DNA from: Fibrobacterota bacterium
GTDB lineage: Bacteria; Fibrobacterota; Fibrobacteria; UBA11236
NCBI GenBank assembly: GCA_028287465.1
Contig: JAQBPO010000062.1
Location: 124,001 to 188,000, forward strand
Direction of reading: 5' to 3'
DNA: 64,000 nt
Both the position numbers and the translations under genes were made by a program. Below the pieces are notes generated by a model. That model was given only the letters and a program-made list of their open reading frames with translations. It had not been told where the DNA came from and did no database searches. This document shows positions 43,263-52,729 of the stretch, piece by piece; the stretch's first letter is position 1; each line of letters opens with the position of its first letter.

Positions 43263-45443
43263 ATGCCCTCCTCGACAAGCCTGAAGTTCGGACTCAAGAT
43301 CGGTTCCCATCCCCCGGATAAATTCCGCGTTCTGGAATTCACCCTGAACGAAGCGGTCTCCGAGTGCTTCCACCTGCATATCGAGGCGACGTGCGAGGAC
43401 GGCGAAGTCCCTTACGGGGACATGATCGGCATGGAAGCGACCCTGAAGGTGGAAGGCAAGGATTTCCCCATCTCCCACCATGGAATCGTCACCGAGTTCA
43501 ACCAATACCCGGACACGGGCGGGAACTTCGGCCATGAGACCTACCTCTACGATATCGTCATCGAACCGCGATTCCGCCTCCTTTCCTACAATACATCGAG
43601 CCGCATCTTCCTGAAGAAGAAGATCAAGGACATCGTGGAGGAGGTGCTCCATGCCAACGACTTCGCGTCGGTCCATTATGAACTCCAGCTCACCGGGACC
43701 CCGCGCGAGCGCGAATACACCGTTCAGTACAACGAAACCGATCTCGATTTCGTCTGCCGGTTGCTGGAGGACGAAGGCATCCACTTCTATTTCGATCATT
43801 CGGGCGACCACGACAAGCTGATCCTGGCGGACAGCGTGGATGCGGTCAAGCCCATCCCGGAAACCCCGGCGGTGGACCTGATGGGCGACGCGGGCCTGTC
43901 CCACCTCGCTTCCGAGGCGGAATTCCCGGATCACATCTCCAGGATGCGCCGCACCCAGCGGATGGTGACGGGCAAGGTGACGATCAAGGACTATAATGAC
44001 CGCACCCCTGCCGTGAACATCCTGGGGAAAGCCTCCAGGCCGGGCCAGGGCGAAGCCTATCATTACGGGCCCCAGGCCCTGAACACGACCGAGGCGGAGC
44101 GCATCGCCAACCTGCGCGCGGAAATGCACGCCTGCTCCAGGGTGCAACTGGAAGGGGAAGGCATCTGCCGCGCCTTCCGGGCGGGCATGCGTTACGAGCT
44201 CAGGGATTCCGGCGGGCTAACCTCCTTCGAGGGCAAGTACACCCTGCTGCGCGTGGTCCATCACGGCGACCAACGCGAAGGGTTCGAAAGCGACGAGGCC
44301 AAGAGCATCTACTCCAACACCTTCCAGTGCATGCCCGCGGACGTGGTCTACCGGCCCGCCCTGCGCACCCCCAAGCCACGCATCCACGGCATCCTCTCCG
44401 CCAGGGTCGATGGCGTGGAAGGCCAATACGCCTACCTGGACGACGACGGCCGCTACCATGCCAAGATGCCCTTCGATCTCACCAGCCTCAAGGACGGCCA
44501 GGCCAGCCTGCCCATCCGCATGAACCAGCCCTACGGGGGCCCCAATTACGGCATGCATTTCCCGGTCCACAACGGGAACGAGATGGTGCTGGGCTTCGAG
44601 GACGGCGATCCGGACCGGCCCATCATGCTGGGCACGGTGCCGAACCCGGGCAACGGCTCCCCGGTCAACAAGCGCAACCCTTCCGAGAGCATCATCCGCA
44701 CCGCCTCCGGGCACCAGATCCGCCTGGACGACAAGGACGACAAGACGGTCATCGAGATCACCACCAAGGGCAAGCACGTCATCACCCTGAACGACGATGC
44801 GGACCATCAGGAGATCCGCATCAAGACCACGGACGGGAACGAGCTGGTCTTCGACGACAAAGGCAAGAACATCCGCCTGTGCACGCCCGGCGGCGCCCAT
44901 GCCATGAAGATGGATTACGATAAGAAGGTCTTCTCGGTCGAGACCAAGTACGGCCATAAGCTGGTCATGGACGACGAGGCCAAGGCCATCGCCATGCTGA
45001 CCAAGGAGGGCCATACCCTCCAGTTGAACGACGAGAAGAAGCTGCTCACCCTCCAGGACGGCAAGGGCAAGCATGTCTTCCAGATCGACGCGGGAGGAAG
45101 CGTGGTCTCCATCGTCACCGAGGGGGATCTGGAATTCAAGGCCAAGGGGGCGCTCAACATCGAGGCCAAGGAAATCAACATCGAGGCCAAGCAGGGCGCC
45201 GTGAACCTGAAGGCCAAGCAGGACCTGATGCTGGACGGGATGAACGTGAACGCCAAGGCCAAGCAGAAGATAGCCCTGGAAGCCTCCATGGACGCCAGCC
45301 TCAAGGGGCTCAACCTCAAGATGGAGGGCAAGGTCAACGTGGAATCCAAGGCCGGCGTGCAGAACAAGATGACCGGGGTGATGACCAATGTGGAATCCTC
45401 GGCCATCAATACCCTCAAGGGCGCCATGGTGATGATCAACTGA
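43263..45443 (+). CDS. vgrG: T6SS spike protein VgrG (copy 2)
   Basis: 726 residues, same architecture as VgrG1: hub region (SECFHLHIEATCEDGE, IVIEPRFRLLSYNTSSRIF, EYTVQYNETDLDFVCRLLED), OB-fold (GILSARVDGVEGQYAYLDDD, MHFPVHNGNEMVLGFEDGD, TVPNPGNGSPVNK near 458) and a C-terminal beta-helix of short repeats that becomes strongly Lys/Ala-rich (FKAKGALNIEAKEINIEAKQ). No fused effector domain. It overlaps the following DUF2169 gene by one base. The two VgrGs diverge in the needle region, as expected if each carries its own set of adaptors and effectors. Confidence 0.95.
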   Translation: MPSSTSLKFGLKIGSHPPDKFRVLEFTLNEAVSECFHLHIEATCEDGEVPYGDMIGMEATLKVEGKDFPISHHGIVTEFNQYPDTGGNFGHETYLYDIVIEPRFRLLSYNTSSRIFLKKKIKDIVEEVLHANDFASVHYELQLTGTPREREYTVQYNETDLDFVCRLLEDEGIHFYFDHSGDHDKLILADSVDAVKPIPETPAVDLMGDAGLSHLASEAEFPDHISRMRRTQRMVTGKVTIKDYNDRTPAVNILGKASRPGQGEAYHYGPQALNTTEAERIANLRAEMHACSRVQLEGEGICRAFRAGMRYELRDSGGLTSFEGKYTLLRVVHHGDQREGFESDEAKSIYSNTFQCMPADVVYRPALRTPKPRIHGILSARVDGVEGQYAYLDDDGRYHAKMPFDLTSLKDGQASLPIRMNQPYGGPNYGMHFPVHNGNEMVLGFEDGDPDRPIMLGTVPNPGNGSPVNKRNPSESIIRTASGHQIRLDDKDDKTVIEITTKGKHVITLNDDADHQEIRIKTTDGNELVFDDKGKNIRLCTPGGAHAMKMDYDKKVFSVETKYGHKLVMDDEAKAIAMLTKEGHTLQLNDEKKLLTLQDGKGKHVFQIDAGGSVVSIVTEGDLEFKAKGALNIEAKEINIEAKQGAVNLKAKQDLMLDGMNVNAKAKQKIALEASMDASLKGLNLKMEGKVNVESKAGVQNKMTGVMTNVESSAINTLKGAMVMIN

Positions 45444-46549
45444 TGGAGTGGCTCTCGCATTTCATACCGGGCAACGCGGCGGACGGCTCCCCGATCCTAT
45501 CGGTGCTGGGCAAGAGGACCTATACCCTGCGGAACGGAAAACCCGCCCTCGCGGCCGAAGAGCAGGAACCCTTCCTGGAGGCCGACGTCTTCTGGGGGGC
45601 CGGCAACCCGCAATCGGACGCGGTCAGGCTGGAATCGGACCTGATCGCCTTCAAGCCCATGACCGACGTCATCGTCCTGTCCAAGGCCCATGCCCCTTCC
45701 GGACGCCCGGTGAAGCAACTCGACGTGGGCGTGCAGGTGGGGCAATCCCGGAAGATCATCCGCGTCATCGGCAATCGCAAGGCCTTCGTCACCCTCACCG
45801 GTATCGCTTTCACGGAACCGGAGGCCTTCTCCGAGATGCCCATCGATTATTCCCGGGCCTACGGGGGCTCGGACGCCTTGAGCGCCGAGGGGATCGCCTA
45901 CACCTACCTGAAGAACGCCGCGGGCCGCGGGTTCGTGATCAAGGATACCCCCAAGGTCGTACAGGATCTCCTGCTCCCCAATGTCGAGGATCCGCAACGG
46001 CTGCTCACTCCCCAGAACCTGGTCCTGGGCGAATACGGGAAATGGAAATCCGCCCCCGATCCCGTGGGCTTCGGCTATACCGGCAAGGGCTTCCATCCCC
46101 GCTTCACCTTCGCGGGCCTGCCTCCGGACCATTGGGCCGAGGCGGAAGCGGAACGCAAGCAGTCCCTGAAGAAGGCCCCGGAAATCGGGTCCAAGCCTTC
46201 GGCCATCCCCCCGTCCATGGCGCCCATGCTCAACCCGCGCTTTTTCAACGGCGCCTCCAAGGGCCTATCCCTCCCCTTCCTCAAGGGGGACGAGTCCATC
46301 AAACTGGCCCATCTGGATCCGGCCATCCCCCAGTTCACCTTCAACCTGCCAGGGGTGCGCCCCCGGGCCTGGCTGGACGTGGGCCAGGGTCCGGAGGAAA
46401 TGGACATGGTCTTGCATACGGTGGTGATCGACAAGGAATCGGACCGCCTCACCATGGTCTGGCGGGGATGCGCCTATTACGGCGGCCTTGAAGCCATGAA
46501 GGCCTTCACCAACCTGGAGTACGGGGTCAAGGAGGATCACCATGGGTAA
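45443..46549 (+). CDS. DUF2169 T6SS effector-adaptor protein (third copy)
   Basis: 368 residues. Family blocks: VLGKRTYTLRNGKPALA, DVIVLSKAHAPSGRPVKQLDV, IIRVIGNRKAF, RAYGGSDALSAEG, NAAGRGFVIKD and SDRLTMVWRGCAYYGG. The start overlaps the vgrG2 stop by one base and the end overlaps the PAAR gene by 8 bp, so spike, adaptor and tip effector are translated together. This strongly links the adaptor to the PAAR-M23 effector. The LGKRTYTL N-terminal strand is shared with the two copies downstream of vgrG1. Confidence 0.85.
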   Translation: MEWLSHFIPGNAADGSPILSVLGKRTYTLRNGKPALAAEEQEPFLEADVFWGAGNPQSDAVRLESDLIAFKPMTDVIVLSKAHAPSGRPVKQLDVGVQVGQSRKIIRVIGNRKAFVTLTGIAFTEPEAFSEMPIDYSRAYGGSDALSAEGIAYTYLKNAAGRGFVIKDTPKVVQDLLLPNVEDPQRLLTPQNLVLGEYGKWKSAPDPVGFGYTGKGFHPRFTFAGLPPDHWAEAEAERKQSLKKAPEIGSKPSAIPPSMAPMLNPRFFNGASKGLSLPFLKGDESIKLAHLDPAIPQFTFNLPGVRPRAWLDVGQGPEEMDMVLHTVVIDKESDRLTMVWRGCAYYGGLEAMKAFTNLEYGVKEDHHG

Positions 46550-48230
46550 GCCGGCGGCCCGCATGGGCGACACGACCGCCCATGGCGGCACCATCGTCCT
46601 GGGGAATCCGACCCTGCTGATCGGCAAGATGCCGGCCTCCACCCTCGGCGACATGCATGTCTGCCCCATGTGCACGGGCCCGGTCCCCCATGTCGGCGGC
46701 CCCATCACCTTGGGCAGCACCGGCGTTTTCCTGGGCAAGAAGCCCGCCGCGCGCGTTTCGGATCTTTCCGTATGCGTGGGACCTCCCTCCATGCCCGCCA
46801 TGGGTTGCATGACCGTGCTTATCGGCGAAGCGGGCAGCGGTTCCCAGGCCGGGAGCGCGTCCGCGGCGGCGGCGGCCCAGGCATCGAAGATCAAGGGTCC
46901 TAAGGCCGTCGAGGCCTTCCCCGTTGGCGAACCTTCGGAAGCGGCGGAGAGCCATGAGATCCTGGTGGAGTTCACGGACTCGGCGGGGAATCCTCTTTCG
47001 GGCGTGGCCTACCTGATCAAGGATCCGGACAAACGGGACATCGTCGGCATGAGCACCATGGACGGCGCCGCATCCCATGGAGGCTATGCCAAAAAAGGCG
47101 ATTACGAGTTGATCGTGAAATGCCTGGCCGATGTGAAATGGGAGAAGGCGGAGGCCGGTCTCAAGGATTCGGTCAAGTACTCGGCCAAGGCCGATGCGTT
47201 CGCCGACGGCGAGGCCGCGACCGTCATGATCATGGAACTGTGCGGCGGGACGCGCCGCCTGCTGGAAACCGTCGAATGCAAGGTCCAGGGGGAAAAGATC
47301 TCCGGGGAATGGAAATGGAAGAAAGCCTATCTTCCTCCGGCCGGCAATCCGCCGATGATGGACCATCCGGTTTTCTTTGTCTACGCGGTTTCCGGGGGAC
47401 AGGTGGGCGTATCCGGCCCGCTCAAGCTCTCCGACAAGCTATCGGTGCAGGTGCGGGACTCTGAAGGAGCCGCCAAGAAGCGGATGGACTACGAGCTCCA
47501 CCTCTCGAACGGGGAAGTGCGCACGGGGAAGCTGGACGATTCGGGCAAGGTGACGGCGGAGGGGCTGCCTCCTGGGAACCATACCCTCAAGCTCGTGCAA
47601 CCGGGGACGGCGGATGCGGCGGCGGCGAACCGGCCGGCGCCCAAGGCGAAGCATTCCGGTTTCGGGGATTTGAAAGAGGCGGAGCGGGAACAGGAGGAGA
47701 AAGAAAAGAACCCTGATGAGAATGTGGATCCGAAAGGAGCGGAGAAGGTAAGCGGGAAAGGGCATCGTTTTCCGCTCAAGGATAAGCCGATGGTGAGCTA
47801 CAAGAACCCTCCGCTTTCATACGGCTCCCACAGGTCTAGCAAAAAGGTGAAAAACAGGAAACACGCCGGTTGCGACTTGTATGCTCCGGTCGGAACGGAA
47901 GTGCTTGCGGTAGCCGACGGGATCGTCGTGGCCGCGAAACCGTTTTATGCCGGAACCCATGAGGTGGCGGTCGATCATGGCCCATTCACGGTGCGGTACG
48001 GCGAAATCAAATCCGACATGCCGCATGGAATCAAGGTTGGCGCCAAGGTTTCCAAAGGCCAGATTATCGGCCATGTGGGGCAACTGGAAAACATCAAGCA
48101 AAGCATGCTGCACTTCGAGCTCTATGACAATTCCGCCAAGGGCGAACTTTCGGACTTGGGAAACCCGCCCTACTTCCGCAGGAAAGACAATATCGATCCC
48201 GAGTCCTTTTTGAATGAGTTGGAAACATGA
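46542..48230 (+). CDS. PAAR-tipped M23 peptidase effector
   Basis: 562 residues. The N-terminal about 100 residues form a PAAR/DUF4150-like tip (MGKPAARMGDTTAHGGTIVL, GDMHVCPMCTGPVPHVGGPI). Two beta-sandwich modules follow (about 140-170 and 305-355; ILVEFTDSAGNPLSGVAYLI, LSVQVRDSEGAAKKRMDYEL), then a Glu/Lys-rich hinge (about 375-410) and an M23/LytM peptidase (about 415-560). The latter has H441 and D445 (HAGCD) and H524 in MLHFELY as zinc ligands. The first His of the usual HxH is Met522. It should cut peptidoglycan cross-bridges in the target periplasm. Four exported small proteins follow as immunity candidates. Confidence 0.88.
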   Translation: MGKPAARMGDTTAHGGTIVLGNPTLLIGKMPASTLGDMHVCPMCTGPVPHVGGPITLGSTGVFLGKKPAARVSDLSVCVGPPSMPAMGCMTVLIGEAGSGSQAGSASAAAAAQASKIKGPKAVEAFPVGEPSEAAESHEILVEFTDSAGNPLSGVAYLIKDPDKRDIVGMSTMDGAASHGGYAKKGDYELIVKCLADVKWEKAEAGLKDSVKYSAKADAFADGEAATVMIMELCGGTRRLLETVECKVQGEKISGEWKWKKAYLPPAGNPPMMDHPVFFVYAVSGGQVGVSGPLKLSDKLSVQVRDSEGAAKKRMDYELHLSNGEVRTGKLDDSGKVTAEGLPPGNHTLKLVQPGTADAAAANRPAPKAKHSGFGDLKEAEREQEEKEKNPDENVDPKGAEKVSGKGHRFPLKDKPMVSYKNPPLSYGSHRSSKKVKNRKHAGCDLYAPVGTEVLAVADGIVVAAKPFYAGTHEVAVDHGPFTVRYGEIKSDMPHGIKVGAKVSKGQIIGHVGQLENIKQSMLHFELYDNSAKGELSDLGNPPYFRRKDNIDPESFLNELET

Positions 48231-48832
48231 ACCGATTATACGGGATTTTTTTGCCTCTTCTGGCAAGCTTCTTCCTATCCGGATGCCGGCAGGATCCGGG
48301 AAATGACCGGCCCGCAAAAGGAAGTAAGGAGAATTCCTTCCCCGATTCCGCCTGGAAATTCGGTGACCTTATCAAAACCGTCCACGGCAATGGATTCACA
48401 TCCGTAACGGAGAACAACCTGGACTCGATACTCTCAGCAGGTTTTTTTTCGAAGAGCGATACCGGATCCGGTTTCCGCATCTTGACAATGAAGGATCCGG
48501 GCAAATCCGTTTCCATGGAATTCACTTACCTGAAAGGGCAGGCGGGCCGTGACTCCCTGGTTTCCGGGAACATCAAGACCTGCGAGGATGCGCGTCGGAA
48601 CTTCAAGCGTGCGGATACGTTGTTGCTGCATTTGCTGAACGGTCAAGGAAGCCCTACCAAATACGAAGGCGATTGGAATTACACCAACCTTGCGGAATCG
48701 GTATACAACCGGGATGGGTATTCCTGGATTCTGGACGGCGGATTCGGCCTCCACCTGGGTTGGGACAATTCCGATACCAATTGCATCGAAGTCTCGATTT
48801 ACGGGAACTCCGATGGAGACGATGAGGAATAG
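48227..48832 (+). CDS. Lipoprotein, putative immunity against the M23 effector
   Basis: 201 residues with a lipoprotein signal (MNRLYGIFLPLLASFFLSGC, lipobox LSGC). It overlaps the effector gene by 4 bp. The mature part contains FTSVTENNLDSILSAGFF and GGFGLHLGWDNSDTNCIEVS. The family is not recognised. A periplasmic lipid-anchored inhibitor directly coupled to a peptidoglycan hydrolase is the standard arrangement for T6SS amidase and peptidase effectors, so this is the best candidate for the cognate immunity protein. Confidence 0.65.
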   Translation: MNRLYGIFLPLLASFFLSGCRQDPGNDRPAKGSKENSFPDSAWKFGDLIKTVHGNGFTSVTENNLDSILSAGFFSKSDTGSGFRILTMKDPGKSVSMEFTYLKGQAGRDSLVSGNIKTCEDARRNFKRADTLLLHLLNGQGSPTKYEGDWNYTNLAESVYNRDGYSWILDGGFGLHLGWDNSDTNCIEVSIYGNSDGDDEE

Positions 48833-48839
48833 ACGCATT

Positions 48840-49622
48840 ATGAGATTATTGTGCAGTCTGATCTTCATTTGTTTTCTTATGGGATGCGGGAAATCGAAAG
48901 CCAGATCCAATCCCGGATCCCAGGGGATCGATGGGGCCACCCCGCTCCCCCATCCGGAAAATGGCGTAAATCCGTCCAGGACGACCCTGAAATTCATGGA
49001 TGATTCCCGCGCCAATCCCGGTATCGCCGTATTCATCGATGGCATAAAGGCGGCCTTCGATTCGGGAGACCAAGCCAAGGTATTGGGCTCCTTTTCCGAC
49101 ATCATCGAATTCGACCCAGGCCATTCAAAGGGAAAGGATGGCGTAATCGAGATTTGGGGATTGGATGGCACCCAAGAGAAACTCCATACGCTGGGAGCCC
49201 TGGTTTCCGGATTGCTCTCGAATGGAGGATGCCTGCGGAAAGAGGAGGAAGTCGATAGCACCTATACGGCGCCATTCTATAACTGCATCGATTCCGCCAC
49301 CTCCGCCCGTTGCTCCGAATCCGGGTGCGGGGTCGCCGACCGGCATGGAGCGGACCTTTTTGCGGAACCCAAACCGGATATGTCTCCGATTTACCGGCTG
49401 GAAGCCAATGAAATCATTCCAGCTTCGGCGGATACGATCTGCACCCCGGGTTTCAAAACCTGTGATTGGACCCGGATAACCACCTTCGAAGGGAAAACCG
49501 GCTTTCTTCCGATCGGAAAACTATCGACCGAAAGCGATGGGCTGATTTGGCTCGTCAAAGAATCCGGTGGTTGGAAAATCAGGGTACTGAGGTCCAAATC
49601 GATTCCGAGGGATGACGTTTGA
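48840..49622 (+). CDS. Lipoprotein with SH3-like C-terminal region
   Basis: 260 residues from ATG 48840 (GAGGAA upstream; an alternative ATG at 48822 overlaps the previous stop). Lipobox FLMGC near residue 16. The C-terminal third (SPIYRLEANEIIPASADTIC, WTRITTFEGKTGFLPIGKL) resembles a bacterial SH3 fold. Two Cys-rich patches (NCIDSATSARCSESGCGV) may form disulfides in the periplasm. It may be an immunity protein or peptidoglycan-associated. It overlaps the next gene. Confidence 0.6.
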   Translation: MRLLCSLIFICFLMGCGKSKARSNPGSQGIDGATPLPHPENGVNPSRTTLKFMDDSRANPGIAVFIDGIKAAFDSGDQAKVLGSFSDIIEFDPGHSKGKDGVIEIWGLDGTQEKLHTLGALVSGLLSNGGCLRKEEEVDSTYTAPFYNCIDSATSARCSESGCGVADRHGADLFAEPKPDMSPIYRLEANEIIPASADTICTPGFKTCDWTRITTFEGKTGFLPIGKLSTESDGLIWLVKESGGWKIRVLRSKSIPRDDV

Positions 49623-50257
49623 AAACCATTTTCCAACGCTTCCGATGTCCACCACTTCCGGGACTTGCTTGCCTTTCCATATGCGCAATTTTGCTTCTCG
49701 CATGCCAAAAAAAAGAATCCGGAAGCCGAGGCGGCCTATCCAGGCCCGAACCAACCGGTCAAGGTTTCCTGGTTGCGAAGGATTCCAATAAAATCAACCT
49801 CCTGGTTGATTCCAATCTCATCGGCTTGTTCGATTCAATCGGACCGGCCCTGCCCGGCGATCTGAATGGGGACGGGGTCTTCGACACCTCCTTCGCGGTC
49901 CATGCCGTTTCAGCGGCGAAAGTGGCCGGCGCTCCCATTTCGAAGGTGACGATCGACACGACGAGCCCGTATGAGGATTTGTGCGGAGGTTGGGGGCTTT
50001 TCACCCTTTTGAGCCGAAAGGATCAGGGTCCCGTGCGATGGGAACGGATCTATTTTTGCGGCCAGCAATCGAGGATCCAGGAATTCGGTTGGGTCGGTTC
50101 GGAAAGGTTGGATACCCTTCCCTATCCGGATTTAAAGGCAAAAGCCGGAGCCCACGTAAGCCATGTCATCTCCTTGTTTTCGCAAGCGGGCATTCCCGTA
50201 TACCTGTTCTGGGACGGGAACTCGTTCAAGATCCATGAGCCCGATGAAGCACCTTAG
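49619..50257 (+). CDS. Lipoprotein of unknown function in the effector island
   Basis: 212 residues from TTG 49619, which overlaps the previous stop (TTTGA arrangement). Lipoprotein signal with LSICAILLLAC. The mature protein holds LPGDLNGDGVFDTSFAVHAV, a calcium-binding-like DxNxDG loop, plus an alternating beta pattern. No family recognised. It is the third exported protein in a row behind the M23 effector. Confidence 0.55.
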   Translation: MKTIFQRFRCPPLPGLACLSICAILLLACQKKESGSRGGLSRPEPTGQGFLVAKDSNKINLLVDSNLIGLFDSIGPALPGDLNGDGVFDTSFAVHAVSAAKVAGAPISKVTIDTTSPYEDLCGGWGLFTLLSRKDQGPVRWERIYFCGQQSRIQEFGWVGSERLDTLPYPDLKAKAGAHVSHVISLFSQAGIPVYLFWDGNSFKIHEPDEAP

Positions 50258-50804
50258 CCTGTTCCGTCCGGCCCTCATGTATACGTTGGTTTGCCTTTCC
50301 TCCGGATTCACCCGGCCCCAATCGACTCAGGAACCGGATTCCAGGCAGGCCTTGCCGTCAATCCTGTCGGGCCTGGAAATGGAACCCACCGATTCCCTGG
50401 TCGTGGATACCTTGCGGTGCAAGGACCGATATTCCGGCGATCGGATCCGGGAACTCAACAAGGCCATGCGGACCGGGGTTTTCAGCGCCTATGAATGCAT
50501 GCGGACCCTCAAAGTCTACAAGCGCTCCCAAGGGGATGGATTTCCGGTCGCGATGACGAGCCTCGTCGATTTTCCGGCTGGGAACGGGAAAAAGGTCGCG
50601 AACATTATGGAGAAGAACGGCAAAGGGTATTTCGTTTCCAAGGTTTTCAACCGATACCGGTGGCATCTCGGCGGAAACACCTTGATCCTGACCGAATCGT
50701 TTTCCCACGACCCCGATCCATTGTACGCCCGGATGGACAGCCTCGCGGAAATCGGCGCCGAGGAAATGGATCACCCGAACAAAGGCATAGAACATGTCCG
50801 GTGA
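50244..50804 (+). CDS. Exported protein of unknown function
   Basis: 186 residues from ATG 50244 (ATG 50235 also possible). The N-terminus is a weak signal peptide (MKHLSLFRPALMYTLVCLSS) without a lipobox Cys. Two Cys (LRCKDRYSG and AYECMRTL) could form one disulfide. It overlaps the preceding gene by 14 bp and the metallopeptidase gene by 11 bp. It may be immunity for the neighbouring effectors or an accessory; the family is unknown. Confidence 0.55.
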   Translation: MKHLSLFRPALMYTLVCLSSGFTRPQSTQEPDSRQALPSILSGLEMEPTDSLVVDTLRCKDRYSGDRIRELNKAMRTGVFSAYECMRTLKVYKRSQGDGFPVAMTSLVDFPAGNGKKVANIMEKNGKGYFVSKVFNRYRWHLGGNTLILTESFSHDPDPLYARMDSLAEIGAEEMDHPNKGIEHVR

Positions 50805-52647
50805 AGACGAAGCCGTACTCGACCGCCCCGCCGACGCCGCCGTCGTCGAGGCCCCCGCGGTAACGGGCGGCGATCATACCGTGGTGCTCCATGAAGAACC
50901 GCCCACCTACGCCTTGTCCGTCGAGTACGGCGATTTCGACGCCTTGTTCCAGGATGGCGCCACCGTGGCGGGCCGCCAGGAGCGCATGCAGGCCATCGGG
51001 TTCTACTACGGGGCCGTGGACGGGGACGAGGGACCCATCACGCGCCGTTGCGCCCGGCATCTGCGCGAGGAGACCAACCATGCCGCCGGGCATGACCTGA
51101 CCGACGAGGAGTTCGCGGAGGAATTCCAACGGCGCCTGCGCTGCGTGGTAAGGAAGGCGGACGGCAGTCTGGAACCGGAAACCGATTTCACGGCCGAGGC
51201 CCGCCTGGTCTTCCCCGGATCGTTCACCTTCCGGGAAAACACCCAGTTGGGCGATCCGCAGACGCGCCACCGGTACAATGCGGAACAACGGATGTGGGAC
51301 GGGAACCGGGGATTAAGCCGGATACCGGTCGTGGCCCAGGTGCGGAATCCGGCCGGCGAGCCGGTCCAAGGCGTAAAGGTGTGCTTCGAGTTCATCCCGC
51401 CATTTGATCCGCCCGAGGGCCAGAAGGACTACCTCTCGCACATTTCCGGTACCTCCGAAAAGACGCGCTCCCCGCGCCAATACGTGCGTAGGAAGCTGCC
51501 CCATGAAGCCCATCCGCCTTTCGGCTTCAACTGCCTTGAGAACAAGGGCGGGAAGATTCCCGCCGATGTCCTGGGCCACCTGATCGCCCAAGGCGCCGTC
51601 CCCGGCTTCCCTTATGAAGCCGGTACGGAAGGCCGCCCCAACGCCTTCAGCGTAACCCTGGATTCAGATGCCGAAGGCAAGGCCGGCGTGGTCCTGTTGC
51701 CCTCCCGCATGGGCGGCGACTGCTACAAACTGAAGGTCCACGTGATCACGGACGGCCGTGAACCGCTACCGGCCGAAACCATCACCGGCGGGCTGCTTAC
51801 GGTATGGCGCAACCTCCGCCTTTGCCGGATCGTGACCAAGCCGCCTCAGGCCGGATTCGCGGGCAACCCTCCCATCGCGGCGCGCATGACCGGCGCCCTG
51901 GGCCATATCAGCATCCATGCCATGCGGAAGGAATACGCCAAGGCCTTCCATATCCTGGAAGCCGATCACCGCGCCGCATCCCCTCTGACCATGACCGAAC
52001 ACTCCTATCTCGAAGCGATCCGGTATGCGAAGCGCGGAGTGGCCAATCCCTTGAATTGGAACCTGGACGTCCTCATCAAGGAGGATTTCCATAGCCCTTT
52101 CCTGGTATGGCTGGAAACGGACACGGCCTACAATGCCAACCGGGGCGCCGGCGCGGCGCTGGACCTGACCGTAGCGGCGACGTGGAATACGGTCAACGCC
52201 CTGATAACCGCCGTCCTGGATCGCTTTCTCCAATATTGGAACGGAGGCGCCCTGCCCGGCCTGACCGTCATCCGCAGTGAGGTCGGTGATTCCTACTCCT
52301 ATTGGAACCATCCCAATCGGCCCACCTATGCCGGCGGCAGCAGTTGGCGCGCGACGACCAGCGGCGTGGCCGTGCGCTACCGCGGCTGCCTTGTGTACTA
52401 TCCGGACGCCATCTACAATACGACCATGCCCTATAACCTGACCACCAATACCATGCACGAGATGGGGCATACCCTGTTCCTGCGGCATCAGAATACCTCT
52501 GGGGCATTGGGCAGCGAAGCGGGCGGGTTCCCGGCCAATCACGATTCGGAAGACTGGTGCCTGATGGGCTACCTCCGTCTGACGACGGCGGATTATTGCG
52601 GTAAATGCCTTCTGAAGCTCCGCGGATGGAATGAAGCCGCGATTTGA
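50794..52647 (+). CDS. Zinc metallopeptidase, candidate T6SS effector
   Basis: 617 residues without a signal peptide. The N-terminal part has a peptidoglycan-binding-like motif (RQERMQAIGFYYGAVDGDEG, about 60-80). A beta-sandwich-like section follows (IPVVAQVRNPAGEPVQGVKV). The C-terminal domain carries HEMGHTLFLRH (H555, E556, H559, H565) and a later CLMGY that could be a Met-turn, with the layout of a metzincin-like zincin but Phe where metzincins have Gly. The lack of an export signal and its place in a vgrG operon point to T6SS delivery. Two large lipoproteins, one with a damaged signal, follow. Confidence 0.8.
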   Translation: MSGEDEAVLDRPADAAVVEAPAVTGGDHTVVLHEEPPTYALSVEYGDFDALFQDGATVAGRQERMQAIGFYYGAVDGDEGPITRRCARHLREETNHAAGHDLTDEEFAEEFQRRLRCVVRKADGSLEPETDFTAEARLVFPGSFTFRENTQLGDPQTRHRYNAEQRMWDGNRGLSRIPVVAQVRNPAGEPVQGVKVCFEFIPPFDPPEGQKDYLSHISGTSEKTRSPRQYVRRKLPHEAHPPFGFNCLENKGGKIPADVLGHLIAQGAVPGFPYEAGTEGRPNAFSVTLDSDAEGKAGVVLLPSRMGGDCYKLKVHVITDGREPLPAETITGGLLTVWRNLRLCRIVTKPPQAGFAGNPPIAARMTGALGHISIHAMRKEYAKAFHILEADHRAASPLTMTEHSYLEAIRYAKRGVANPLNWNLDVLIKEDFHSPFLVWLETDTAYNANRGAGAALDLTVAATWNTVNALITAVLDRFLQYWNGGALPGLTVIRSEVGDSYSYWNHPNRPTYAGGSSWRATTSGVAVRYRGCLVYYPDAIYNTTMPYNLTTNTMHEMGHTLFLRHQNTSGALGSEAGGFPANHDSEDWCLMGYLRLTTADYCGKCLLKLRGWNEAAI

Positions 52648-52729
52648 AATCCCCTGACTCTGCATCCTCCTGGCATTCTCCGGCTGCCGCCAGGATCGAA
52701 CCCTTCCCCAGCCGGCAAGGCGGACCTAC

